A DNA stretch of 64,000 nucleotides from Parasponia andersonii. Lineage: Eukaryota > Streptophyta > Magnoliopsida > Rosales > Cannabaceae. The DNA lies in NCBI GenBank assembly GCA_002914805.1, contig JXTB01000029.1, forward strand, positions 772,934-836,933. Direction: 5' to 3'. Positions 22,550 to 33,987 of the stretch are shown here, one piece after another. The notes beneath the pieces were generated by a model. That model made no database searches. It worked only from the letters and a program-made list of their open reading frames with translations, and was not told the origin of the DNA. The first letter of the stretch is position 1. Each line of letters starts with the position of its first letter. Position numbers and translations under genes: made by a program.

Positions 22550-24282
22550 CAAGTAGTACAAGTGATATATAGATGAACTTGGTATGATTGTTTGAAAATG
22601 TGCAAAGTTTCAACAACTTATGGAAAAGCGTAGGATTGGGTGAGTCAATTTTATAATAAGGAAATGAGGGATCGGATTGGATGAGAGAATTTTGTTTCTT
22701 TGTCACCAATCATGTTCTGCCATGTGACTAGTGTTTAGGGAAGGTGATATATTGCCTTATTCTTCATTTAATAAATCCACATGCAATAATGGAAATCAAT
22801 CGGACAAAATAATAATTTCTGTTTTTGATCATCATAAGGCCGGCCGACCTCTATGGTAATATGGAGAAATAATTCATGCACATATAACATCATGATCAAA
22901 GATTCCTAATTTTCTTATGAAAAAAGAGAATGAAAGAAAGAAAAAAAAAGAGTGAATATAGGTTTATATTATTACTTTAATAGGAAAATATATATCTATA
23001 TATATATATACACTATCTTAGAAAAAAAAAATGTATATGGACCATTTTTCAAAGATGATGGCTTTGAAATGATTAAAAAAATAAAATTATATCAAAAAAT
23101 GTATGGGAAGTACTCAATAAAATTTGTGTGGAAGACTTTAGAAAAAGGGAACTTTTTCCTTTTCTTTTTGTGCTTCTAATGGATTAAGTCGTGTTCCACA
23201 CAAGGTGGTATGGCATATCATTGTGATGTGATGGCTGCGCATGCAAGCTCCAACAGCATATATCATATAATTCCTAGAATTTGAAAAAATAAATAAACAA
23301 AATCCTTATAAGTCCCCCCTCATTTTTTTCCCTCCTCATTTTCATAAGCATTTTTGGTTTTGGTATATAAATTGCTTGGTATTGTTGATTGGAAGGAAAC
23401 TTACTCCAATTATTATTTTAAATATGGAAAGTCTCCTCTAGTCAATTTACTTCGTATATATATAGAAACAGGATCATATGTTTATGGATGGCAACTTACC
23501 CATTAATGGAAAAGGCCTGCCCTTTAATTTTCTTCTTCAAAAGGAAAATTGGAAATATAAATGAAAATCAAAGAAAATTGTAAATTAAGTAAATTCTCCT
23601 GTATAAATAACCTTATCCTAGCTAGGTGGGATACATATCTATTTTGCAAGATCTAATTAAGTAATTAATAACATTGTTTTGTTTGTCAAACAAACATTTA
23701 TAACATTTTTGGCTGAAGATTCGAATTGTAATTACATGTAAGGACATATAGAACAATAACTTCCTTTCCGATTATGCATTAGGTCCCTTCCTTCCAATGA
23801 AAAGGGAAATCATACATAATACTATAACCTTAAATAAATTGCATATGTATGCATCCTATTGTATTGATTTTCAGAGTGAACAGGCAAAGTGGATCCCTAT
23901 TGAAGCATGTATTATTATTATTATTTTTTTTTTAATATTACAAATTAGTGGGAAAGAGGAGGAGGATGGAGTTTTGAAACCCATACCTCTTACTCTAATA
24001 ACAGAGTTTTGGCTACACGAACTATTGTTCGTAGGTATTATTTTTTTCTTTTTGAAAGGAAAATCGAGGCATGTATTCTAAATAGTACTGAAAGTCAAAC
24101 TTAACAAGCATAATATTGTCAATAACTGGTCATAAATAAATAAATATATATATATATATGTGATATATATCAATACCAAAAAATAAAAACCTTTTTTAAA
24201 GAGTATCCTAAGAGGCAGTTAGGAACTGGTAGTAAAAGATGGCGAAAAAGATACAAAGTAGGAATTATAACCTAAAACGTTT
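22550..24282. other. Intergenic stretch, nothing recognised
   Basis: AT-rich, with (TA)n runs near 22990-23010 and 24150. Short open frames have no recognisable family or coding character. Confidence 0.5.
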
Positions 24283-24473
24283 TATTCTTTTTTTTTTAAG
24301 TAGAGTTTAACTAATGACATCTACTTATTACAAATTAAAGATAAATATTTATTATTACACAATCTCCACCCTACCCGATAAGTGATAATAGGTTTTCACG
24401 TTTATCTTGGTGTGACTCGAACCTAGAACCAAGATGCTAGATAATGAGTACTCTTATCACTTGAACCAACATA
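24283..24473 (-). mobile_element. tRNA-derived SINE, second copy
   Basis: On the minus strand this reads an A-box-like TGGTTCAAGTGATAAG, then ACTCATTATCTAGCATCTTG, a B box GGTTCGAGTCAC, and the body GTGAAAACCTATTATCACTT through TTTGTAATAAGTAGATGTCA to an A-rich tail (the T run at 24290-24297). It matches the plus-strand copy at 10022-10243 along the whole body, which shows one SINE family. No flanking direct repeat was found, so this copy is older or was truncated. Confidence 0.8.
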
Positions 24474-27400
24474 TAAAGGGTAATCTATAGATTCCAATTT
24501 TAAGAGCACAGTTGTTCATAGTTCAACGTTGTTACCATTTCTTTTTTTTTTTTTTCCCAAAAAAAAAATTTGTTCTATCAACATTTTAATTAAATGAAGT
24601 CCTTTTTTAAAATTTAAAAAAAAGTCCTTATTTTTTTTAAGTTGGAAAGTATGTCTTATATGTTACTCAAAACAGAATCTTATTTGAGAAAAGTATAAAT
24701 AAATGAATAAATTTTGAACTGTGTGGGACACTTGAATCCGGCAGACAAAAGTAAATCGAAATAGTTTAGTGAAAATGAGTTTTAAATTATTTATTCACAT
24801 TATAAAGTAAAATAAAAGTTGAAACAAATAAAATAAAATTTTCAATGGGGACCAAAGCACTAAGCAGAAAAACAGGAGCGGCTTTTGGACTGGATTTGGA
24901 ACGTTTGATGCAATCATTGACGTGAGGCTCTAGTTGGTAGACTTATTCAGATGGAATTAGATTGTTTGGATATTTAGGAATAGGAATTTCTTCTTATTGG
25001 TTATTTACTAATTATATGTTTGTTTTATTTGAGAGCTTCATGTGAATTGTGATTTATGGTTTGGCTACTTATTTCTAGTGGTGGGTAGGGATTATTCCTT
25101 CATCAATGAAATAGTTTATTATCTATAGAAGAAGTTACAATTGGCTTATTTTTAAAATTATTGTTCCTAAAAAGCTTGTTAAATAAAATTTTAACAGATT
25201 TAGGAAAACAACAAATATGGTTATATGGGTCGTGGTTGTTGAATTGTTTTGCCAATCCATGGGTATTAGAAAAAGCAATAACAATAACAAAACTATAATA
25301 ACCGAGGGGATGGGTGAACAATAATGTTTTTCTTTATTTGTGGTTTATTTTGGCACGAAGCTGGTAACAACCAATCACATTTGTCATGCTCGTCTAAATA
25401 TTTTATATTTAAAAACATACATTTATATTTTCAATTTCCACGCTCAATAATTGCTACGTTCTCAAATGCTTACATACAATCCAAAAAGTTCATAAAGCTG
25501 ATAAATGGATATGGTTATGTTCATATATGATATGTCTATGAGATGTATGTACATATGCAATAATGATAGTAAAACTACAACGTTAGAAGTGTTTTGTTTT
25601 GTTTATCTTTTATTATTCGTTTGCCGAATGAATAAAGGGGAATCTGTCACGCCCTTTTGTTTCTCTTATGTTCGTAAGAGTTGAGTTTTAACCAAGGTTA
25701 TCTTTTGGATAAAATTGAAAATTTTATAAAATTATTGATTTAATTACAAGTGCATATTTTCGGACCTGCAATTCATGAAAATAACCCATATCAAATACAA
25801 CTTTTACAATGAAGTTTTACAAAATTAACCCGAGAACTCACAAGAGGATAATTGTTTTGCCAAATTAAGGAAGGAAAGCATTTACTTTTCAAAAGAAAAT
25901 AGCGGTTGCTATAGCAGCAAAATGAAAGAGGTGGTCAATATTCTCTATTCTCCCTTCAAAAGTGGTAGAAATCTAATTTTTCTCAATTGATTTCCACAAA
26001 AGTACAACACTATACATGCTCCTAAGCGTGATTCTAGATGGGCCAAGACGTCATTTGCAGGTTTAGCCCAGGTGGCACTTATTGTCAGAGTATTGTCCCA
26101 CTATCAACTCGGCCCATTTTGCAACGCTACTGAGCTCAAGCATAAAAGCCCAACATAATTATTGTTGGTTTGCTATTCCTTTTCTCGTTCTCTAATTGTG
26201 GTTTGATTCGTATGAAACAATCCTTGAAAAACAATATACGACATGATTCAAAACAAAATCATAATATTGTAGAAATCATTAAGCGTGTTGTTTGGTTTAT
26301 AAACTGACTTTGTGGTAGATGTAATATAAATATGCATGCGTTTTCCATGCCCTCTATATTTTTAACGTTTGATAACCCTTTAAGCAATCATTCTACTTAA
26401 AAATAATAATAATGAATAAATGAACAAACTGAAATGCAAAGAACATGGATGATGAACCTTCCTCCCTAACCCTCTCCTATAATTCTGCCTATATTCTGAA
26501 TTAGACCACCCTTTTTTTGAACTAATTTATTCACATGACAGTGACCTGGATCTGCATCTACGATTGTTTTGCCTCTTTTTTCGGTTTAATTTTTATTGGG
26601 TTTCTGACAATTTTTCTTAGAAATTTATTAGAATTCAAACCCTACCCTTCTTTCTCTTATGACCTTTCTTCTAGAATGATATTGACCAATTTTCACAAAT
26701 GGGCTTGAATTGTTCAAGTCTTGGGTTTCAATTTATGTGAAGACTTTGCATATAATTCTCATGAGATCACTAAATCAGAGTATCATGATTTTCTTAATAC
26801 TAAGTTTGATTTTGTTTTCTTCAGGAAAATTGAAAACTTAAAATATATCTAATAGAGGAGTCAACTTCATGATCACTGTACTTTCCGTTGTACTCAACAA
26901 GCCAAAGTGTTTTGCTAGTAAGGCTGTTTGTACTGTCATTTATGTCAAATACAATAGCTTAACGTTTCTTCACAAATAAATACAAGCCTCAATCTGATCC
27001 TCTTTCATCTTGTTCTAATTTATTATTGTTACGTTAATAATTGTGATAGAAACATTTAGTGATTAATTTATTACTATATTTATTATTCGAGTAGTATTAT
27101 GAGCATGCAGAATCCGCTATTAGATGATTCTAATTAATTAATTAGATTTCACACTAATTATTGTATTTAGAATGTAATTATAATTAGTCATCCATAACAG
27201 AAATGTAATACATGGTTTTATAATATTTGATTATTATCATACTTGTTGATAACACAAATTACTCTTTCTTTTTTCCACGAAGAAATCAATCGAATCTTTC
27301 TAACAAAAACATGTACCAAAGCAATATTGTTCCATTTTCAACAACTTTATAAGATTATTGGATTAAGTAGTGTAATAAGGATAGTTGATGTTCAGTTCGT

Positions 27401-27781
27401 AGGTCTTTTCCGTTATTTAATTCATATTTGAGGATAAATCAGAACACCAATAATATGTTATAATATGTTTTGAAGCAATCACAAAGTGGCCAACCCCACT
27501 CGGATAATAATGTACACGTTATTTGAAGCCAAGAGTAAGCCAAGTGCATACGCTTTGGCTTTAGTCCACAGTGGTCAAGCTGGGGAACAAAACTGCAAAA
27601 TACAGTGGGCATAATATGGCATATTCCTAATATCCTAGAACCTAGTTGCTGCCGAACAAGAAAAATGCCATATAACACAAGCGTGCGTGTTACAGTTACT
27701 CATCATACTTTGAACTATCCATGTTTAAGGCTTTGATCAATTGATTCAAACCCAACAATATAATACTAATATCTTAGTAAC
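24474..27781. other. Intergenic stretch, no supported gene
   Basis: Over 3 kb of AT-rich sequence. Open frames at 25103-25321, 25324-25530, 27243-27431 and 27439-27678 are short, lack family motifs and start in AT-rich DNA; I treat them as chance. A non-coding transcript cannot be excluded. Confidence 0.4.
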
Positions 27782-28131
27782 ATGAATCATGATAATAGAG
27801 GAAACAATTCTGCCCCGCCCCAGCAGGGCAGCAAGATATATAGTTCATGTTCATCTATATTGCAATTGTAAAAGGGTAAAAATATATATGAATCATGATA
27901 ATAGAGGAAACAATTCTGTCCCAGAGCAGGGCATATATAGTAAAAATATATATGAATCATGATAATAGAGGAAACAATTCTATCCCAGCAGGGCATATAT
28001 AGTTCGTGATATATAGTTAAAATATATATGAATCATGATAATAGAGGAAACAATTCTGCCCAGCAGGGCAGCAAGATATAAAGTTCATGATATAAAGTTC
28101 ATGTTCATCTATATTGCAATTGTAAAAGGGC
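27782..28131. repeat. Minisatellite with GC-clamped palindromic units
   Basis: Four units start with ATGAATCATGATAATAGAGG at 27782, 27888, 27952 and 28028. Each then reads AACAATTCT followed by a GC-rich partly self-complementary core (CTGCCCAGCAGGGCAG in the last unit). Spacing varies (106, 64 and 76 bases). The first and last units carry a longer tail (GTTCATGTTCATCTATATTG and CAATTGTAAAAGGG); the middle two lack it. No coding sense is seen. Confidence 0.85.
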
Positions 28132-28365
28132 AATGGTCACTTGACACAAAGTGACTATTGGGAGTGGCGTGAGATTTTTGTGTTATGGTCCCTTTATGCA
28201 GTCTGCACCATTATAGTGAAATGGGTGAGTTATGTTACTTTTCCGAATTGTCGATCGATGTGGGATCCACGTGCTATCCTTGGTTACTAGCAAGTGTTTT
28301 AGCATGATCGGGTGTCGATTAAAATTTACGTAATAAAGCTTGAGTGACCATAGCTTGTTTGGTAT

Positions 28366-28741
28366 GTTTGGTACCAGTGAGTAGAATTGGATTGTATATT
28401 AGATTGTAATAGATTAGATCGGATAAAATTAATATTATTTCATGTGTAATATTGTATTAGATTAATATTATTATTATAATGTAAGATAATGCATAATAAA
28501 TTTATTTTATATTAGTTTAAATATTAAAAAATATTTATAATATAAGATTTATTAGTCAAAAAATTTAAAATAAATGTGAGTTCTATTATTTTTGAGGATA
28601 AGATTAATAATCTCACTTTTTGAATGTGATAAATTATTTCACTCTCGTAAAATTAGATTGTGAATTATTTATCTCAATCTCAATTTTATATCAAACATAA
28701 ATATAAGATAAATAATTTTAATCTCGTCTCACTTACCAAAC
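28366..28741. mobile_element. MITE, copy 1 of a GTTTGGTA-ended family
   Basis: A short AT-rich element with inverted ends: GTTTGGTACCAGTGAG on the left and, read inverted, GTTTGGTAAGTGAG on the right. The interior matches 59773-60168 (shared ATTGTAATAGATT, AATATTATTTCAT-like, ATTAGTTTAAAT, AAAAATATTTATAAT). It has no coding capacity and depends on a transposase elsewhere. The superfamily is not assigned, since no clear target duplication was found. Confidence 0.7.
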
Positions 28742-29489
28742 AACACCTAACACCCGAAAAGTAAGATTAAAGATGTTATCCGCACTTGACGATAAAAAGA
28801 ACGAAACAAGAAGTACGTGAGGGAGTTGAAGTACTCTCAAGTGACAAGTGAGCTTTTGGCTATAAACCCATGGGTACCACCGTATTGGCCCTTCAATACT
28901 GTTTCTACTTTTGACGACAGTACGTGTCAATACGCGTACAAGACTGAAAATTCCATACGCCTTAAAAGCGCCTTTTATTTAAAGCTACATACATAATAAT
29001 CATATCTTACATAATCCCAAAAACATATTATATATTAATCCAAAGATAATGACACTTGGTTTTCAATTCTATTCAGAAAGAAACACGAATAAGAAAACAT
29101 AAAAAGAAAAGAGAAGGGGCCTAGCCTAATTTCTCTGTCCTCTTAATAACACAGCTTGCGAAACAAGGCCCCCCTATTGGACAAGTTGTTTGGAAGCGTG
29201 TGTGATTAAAAAAGAACAAAAAATGTGTACAAAACAGATGAGAGCGTTTGACCACCGCCATCATCATCAGCTGTTTTTGAAATATCCAACGCGGCCTTCT
29301 TTCCATCAATAAGCCGATGTTTTGGTCTAAATAAAGTAACACAAAAGACCACTATGGTGCTTCTCAAAGCCAACTTATAAATATACACCCCTATATATAT
29401 ATACGCACCAATTAGAAACCATTGTACCATAAGAAAAAAGCCTTGAAGAGTTTTCTTTTGTGTATTGTTGTTGATTGTTGATTGTTGAT
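28742..29489. promoter_or_regulatory. Upstream region and TATA box of the BPS1-like gene
   Basis: A TATA-type run (CTATATATATATACGC) lies at about 29391-29405, roughly 90 bases before the ATG at 29490, a normal plant promoter spacing. The rest of the stretch has no gene. Confidence 0.5.
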
Positions 29490-30410
29490 ATGGTACTCTT
29501 GGTAGCGAAGATCAGCAAGCTCTATTCCAAGCTGGAGAATCTACATCACCAAAGCCAAACTGAGGCTTTGTCAGCTTCCTTCGAAGGGTTTCAATCCGAT
29601 GTTTTGAATTGCTTGAACACCTTCTCATCTCCGAGTTCAAAACCCGGGTCAGAAATCTTGTCCTTCTCATGGATTCAGCAGTGCTTTGAGCTCATTCCCA
29701 TGATCAACAAGGCGTTTGCCAAGCTAGCTGTGGAGATTGGATATCCTGCTAGCAAGTGGGAAGCTGCTTCTGTGGATGAATACCTCAAATACAGCTTGAA
29801 TTTGCTTGAGCTTTTCAACTCCATTAGCTCCTCTCTTTCTCATCTTGGCCAAGCTAGGCTTTCTCTGTCTCACGGGGTGAGCTTAGAGGAGAAATCCTCT
29901 GGTTTGGCCTTGAACAAACTCAGGGCTATTCAGCCAATGAGCTTCAACAAGGAGCTGGTGAAAGGGAAAGTCAAAGACGCTTCTTGCTCTGGCAAGGAAG
30001 AGGTAATTCACCAAGCAATAATGATTATGGAGTGTATAGGTTATTGGGTAAATGGGATTGTGTTGTCTGGTTTATCTGGGAATGATAAGCCATACTCTGA
30101 GATGAGAAAATTTGGAGGTGGGTTTGTGAAATTTTCTTCATTTACTAGATTAGATTCAAGTGTTTTTGAAGTTATAGTGAAGAAAAAGGGTGAGTTGAAG
30201 GAAGTGAAAGAGGTGAATGAGGCAGTGGCATCCCTTGTGGCTGCAATTGCTGCTGGGAAAAACAGTGGTGAAGCTGAGGAGTTGAGAAGGAGACTGGAGG
30301 TGTTTGAGAGGCATTTGGAGGGTTTTGGAAAAGAGGTGGATCATCTTTTTAATGAGGTCTTGAGGGAAAGAAACCAGTTGCTCCATGGCTTTAGACAGCT
30401 AAAAGAATAA
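29490..30410 (+). CDS. BPS1/BYPASS1-like protein
   Basis: A single-exon gene of 306 residues. In Arabidopsis, BPS1 holds back a root-made mobile signal that stops shoot growth; the biochemical activity of the family is not known. Family marks are an N-terminal helical region, FSWIQQCFELIPMINKAFAK at about residues 57-76, the block SKWEAASVDEYLKYSLNLLE at about 87-107, a Ser-rich stretch with SSSLSHLGQARLSLSHG, a segment with little charge near 180-200 (IMECIGYWVNGIVLSGLSG) and a C-terminal coiled coil (EAEELRRRLEVFERHLEGF). The ATG at 29490 is the first in-frame ATG; upstream in-frame codons are TTG. It converges with the MADS gene to the right. Confidence 0.85.
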   Translation: MVLLVAKISKLYSKLENLHHQSQTEALSASFEGFQSDVLNCLNTFSSPSSKPGSEILSFSWIQQCFELIPMINKAFAKLAVEIGYPASKWEAASVDEYLKYSLNLLELFNSISSSLSHLGQARLSLSHGVSLEEKSSGLALNKLRAIQPMSFNKELVKGKVKDASCSGKEEVIHQAIMIMECIGYWVNGIVLSGLSGNDKPYSEMRKFGGGFVKFSSFTRLDSSVFEVIVKKKGELKEVKEVNEAVASLVAAIAAGKNSGEAEELRRRLEVFERHLEGFGKEVDHLFNEVLRERNQLLHGFRQLKE

Positions 30411-31083
30411 GCAGCACCAGCATACAGCTTCCTATTTCAGAGTTTTGAATCCTTTATATGTCTTCCATTTTTTTAAAAATTTTTCATTCACACTTTTGAT
30501 TGTAATATGTAATATATTTTTTATACCCAAAAAAAAATGTAAATGTATGTACAGAAAGCACAAAGTTCAATTGTTCATTTTCTCAAGCTGGTCCATCTTT
30601 TGTTTTCTTCTATTCATAGAGCAGTGAAATACAGAGAAATCGAAGTATTTATAATTTCAGGATAGGGACTTCAAATCCCATAAACCATTGTTCTAGTCTT
30701 TCTCAGTTTTGTCCTTTGGGGAGGGAATACAATAAATGGAGGAAAAATTGTAAAATGATGAACCAATTAACTCCGAGCTCAAGATTTCCCATTGATTCTT
30801 TCTAATAGGAATATAATATATTTGCAAAAGGAGAGTAGGGGCTATTTTGATGCATACTAAAGGAGAAAAATATAGTTTGCATTGTCCCTAGTTGGGTAAT
30901 TCGATAAGAATGTTATGATTAACTAGAAAGTTTCTACTCCAACCCCAGATCCAGCCTAAATAAACATCTATCCGACTTTGAAGTTGGGATGCTACACATT
31001 TTCTTCAATGGGTTATCAACAAAAATTGCAAAACTAGACAAATGGTCAAATTCATTTCTGTTTTGCTGATTCTGTGAAAAGAA
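30411..31083. other. Convergent 3' region between BPS1-like and MADS genes
   Basis: Holds the 3' untranslated regions of two genes facing each other, with poly-A-signal-like stretches (AATATATTTTTTATACC near 30510; AATATAATATATTT near 30811). No gene is seen. Confidence 0.5.
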
Positions 31084-33987
31084 TCATAGGCCTATGTTGC
31101 TACCGGAGTCATTGGAGTGCATTTCTTTCTCAGGAGCCTTCCTCTTGCGATAAACATCAGTAGGCAGCCTAAAAAAAAAGAAAAATGAGTAAATATGACA
31201 CAGCTTGAAGGCCTCAAGTTCAGAGGACTACGGTACTAGATCAAATTTGAAAACAAATCCCAGTAACTGCTATGAACAACCACAAATAAGTACTACAAAA
31301 AGCAGAAAATGGTTGCAATTATTGATGTATAAACATGATATATAAAAATTAAATAAAGAATGATATATCAAAGAGGAGTAGTACCCTAAATGCAAGGTGG
31401 TGTCAGAATCGCCTTTCTCCGCTGCATAATTGGAGGCCTGATCTGGACCGATGACACTCTGGTTTGCACTAGAGTTTTTCTTTTCAATGGGGTAGTATTC
31501 AAGATAAGATGGAACTATGCATTCAGTTCGTGGAAATAAACATCGAAGCTCCTCAATCTACAAATCAAAGCAAGAAAAAAACAAGTAGATACATTAAATA
31601 ACACAAAGGAATAAGCAGTCTCACAAATTCAATTTTGTAGCAAAGATTAAACTATACCTGTCTTCGCAATGTTTCATTTTCCAGAGTAGCACGTTGTTCC
31701 TGGAAACCAGAAAGTTGAAAACATCAACATGTCTTTATTTTTCGTTAGGTGAAAGAACATGAGTGCAGAAGCACGTACACGGACAAAAAAAATACCATGA
31801 AGTCAAATACATGCTTTCTCAGAAAATGTAGTAGCTTTGAGCATATAAATCTTTTGCAATCCATTATGAAAACTCTTACTCTATAATTGAAAGAGAATAT
31901 CACTCTCACTTCTTCTTTTGTTTTTGGTCACAACAGTCATATTACTAGTATACAATAATCATAACTCTAACCTTAAGTTGTATCAGCTTTCATACTTGAT
32001 AGCTTTCAGTTAACTAAAGACTGGCAAGTTCTAGAGGCTTACACATACCTGTAGTCTCGATTGCTCTAGTTGCTCCTTCAGTAATCGCTCCTGAAATTGT
32101 AAGAACAACTAATAAGGCCTCCTAAAATGTAGAAAACATTTAGCTGATTTGGAACTTAATCTTACATTCATCATGATGAGCATAATTTAAAGCAAAAGCA
32201 GTGAAACATCCACCGACCTTTCTCTCCTTCACTGACATTAGTCCTTCATTTAGTTGCTGTTCTAGGTGATACAATTCTTTCAAGCTCAATCCGTTCAAGT
32301 CTTTACCCATCAAACGTCTGAAGAAATAGAACATTGAATATTTATGATTTTTAGGATTTTGCGGAGTCAGAGAAACATTATAAGTTCCAAACTCAAAGAA
32401 TACGTACAATTGTTTCTTTTGCAGCCTTGCAACTTCATCTTTCAGAACATCCACCTCCTTGGAGTCTTGCTTCTGAAAAGTATAGTTAGAAGCATCAATA
32501 TCATGTATGGATCTGCACATTATGACCTTGAGAAGAATACATGCAAATGCTTAGTCAGGGGGAAAAAATAATTCAAGAGGCTGATTTTTAGTCGTTTCAT
32601 TAAACCCAATACTTCCGTAGATGAAAATGCAAGGCATTAATGTTACAACTGGCAGACATTACAGTAAGATCTAGATATCCCTTCAAAATATGTTCCAACC
32701 TTCTAGAAAAATTAGTTTGCAATCCTTTTTTTTTTTTGTGTATAATAGCTGAATAAACATGTATACATGTTTGTACTTTGATCAACAACAACATCAAAAG
32801 CACTTGGTCTTAAGGAAATAGCAGATTATATCAAACATAAGACATCTCAAACAATGTGCTAGACCTACCACTTTGTACCCTTGGCATACAACTGTTTCCT
32901 CTCTAAACTGAAGTTCACACCGAAAAAATGAACAAGTTCCATTGAACTTCATAAGTTGGAGGAATTAATCAGGAACTTTTAGGTACATTCTGAATTAAAA
33001 TTGGTTTCTTCATCTATTAGATATCTATCTGCCTCTGTCAAAGTTCTGTAACAAACCATTAAACATATTTCTAAGTGGATAGGGGCAAGATTTTTCAAAT
33101 AAGAAGCAAATATCTTAAAAACATTTGTCCATTCCCAACTTTAAATGCCACAATAATAATTAAGAAACGATTATGTGTATGACATGTGACAGAGTATACC
33201 TCTGTTTTCTCTACAATAGCACCATCAGGATAATCGACACATTTATTGTACCTTGATAGTGTTCTCTTCATACTGCAAAACAGTAAAACGAACATGAATA
33301 GGTATCATTTCACCCAAATGAGGCACCTTTGTCCTCGCATGAGTCCATGTTACTAGAAAACGTTAGAAAACAAGAGGGGAAACGAACAAAATAATAATCA
33401 AATGAACTGAGAGGATCCTACTTCCTCAACACAAAACGAGCATTGATCAAAATCATATATACATGAACAAACACAGGTCATAAAAGACAAAAACTAAGAA
33501 ACCCAGTAATCCATGGCCGAAAAGACCATCCAAAGCATCAAGTTCAAAACTTGTTGAAACCCAAAAAAATAAAAAATAAAAAAAGAACGGTCAACAATGT
33601 AGATTTGGACCCTTTAAGCAGCAATAGAGTATCACTATAAATAACAAACAAAACCCAGATAAGATTTCCTTCTTGAGTTATATAAAGTCCGTTAAAAAAG
33701 ACCATAGAAACGATCCAAGTTCTCTTAAACGACAGAGTTAAACACATGCAAACATCTTAAAATTCCCAAAACGCAATATCACCATTAAAGGCTCTGGAAG
33801 CATACCCAGAACTCGAAAACTCAAAGAGCTTCCCCGTGTTAGAGAAGATAATAACAGCAACCTCGGCATCACAGAGAATAGCAAGCTCTTGGGCCTTCTT
33901 AAGCAGACCAGCCCTTCTCTTTGAGAATGTAACTTGTCTGCTATTCGCATTCTCAATCCTCTTGATCTCAATCTTCCCCCTACCCAT
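31084..33987 (-). CDS. AGL15: MIKC MADS-box transcription factor, AGL15/AGL18 type
   Basis: A DNA-binding regulator; in Arabidopsis AGL15 promotes embryo programmes and, with AGL18, delays flowering. Eight exons join in frame: 33987-33806, 33272-33200, 32472-32408, 32317-32218, 32090-32049, 31699-31658, 31557-31385 and 31168-31084, giving 253 residues. The MADS domain is residues 1-60 ([20 protein letters not shown], then [20 protein letters not shown]). The I region reads [19 protein letters not shown]. The K box (about 90-165) shows [38 protein letters not shown] and [14 protein letters not shown]. The C region carries TTLHLGLPTD, which matches the LxLxL repression motif seen in AGL15. An eight-exon layout fits type II MADS genes. 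The sequence of the MADS domain points to AGL15 rather than AGL18, but a tree would decide. Intron 2 is about 730 bases. Confidence 0.9.

Noticed and set aside
27439-27678. Open frame of 79 codons, minus strand
   Set aside because: Less AT-rich than its surroundings, but no family motif, no promoter and no splice partners; treated as chance.
29475-29489. Upstream extension of the BPS1-like frame by five codons
   Set aside because: The frame begins at TTG codons; the first ATG is at 29490, after a normal leader, so the extension is not needed.
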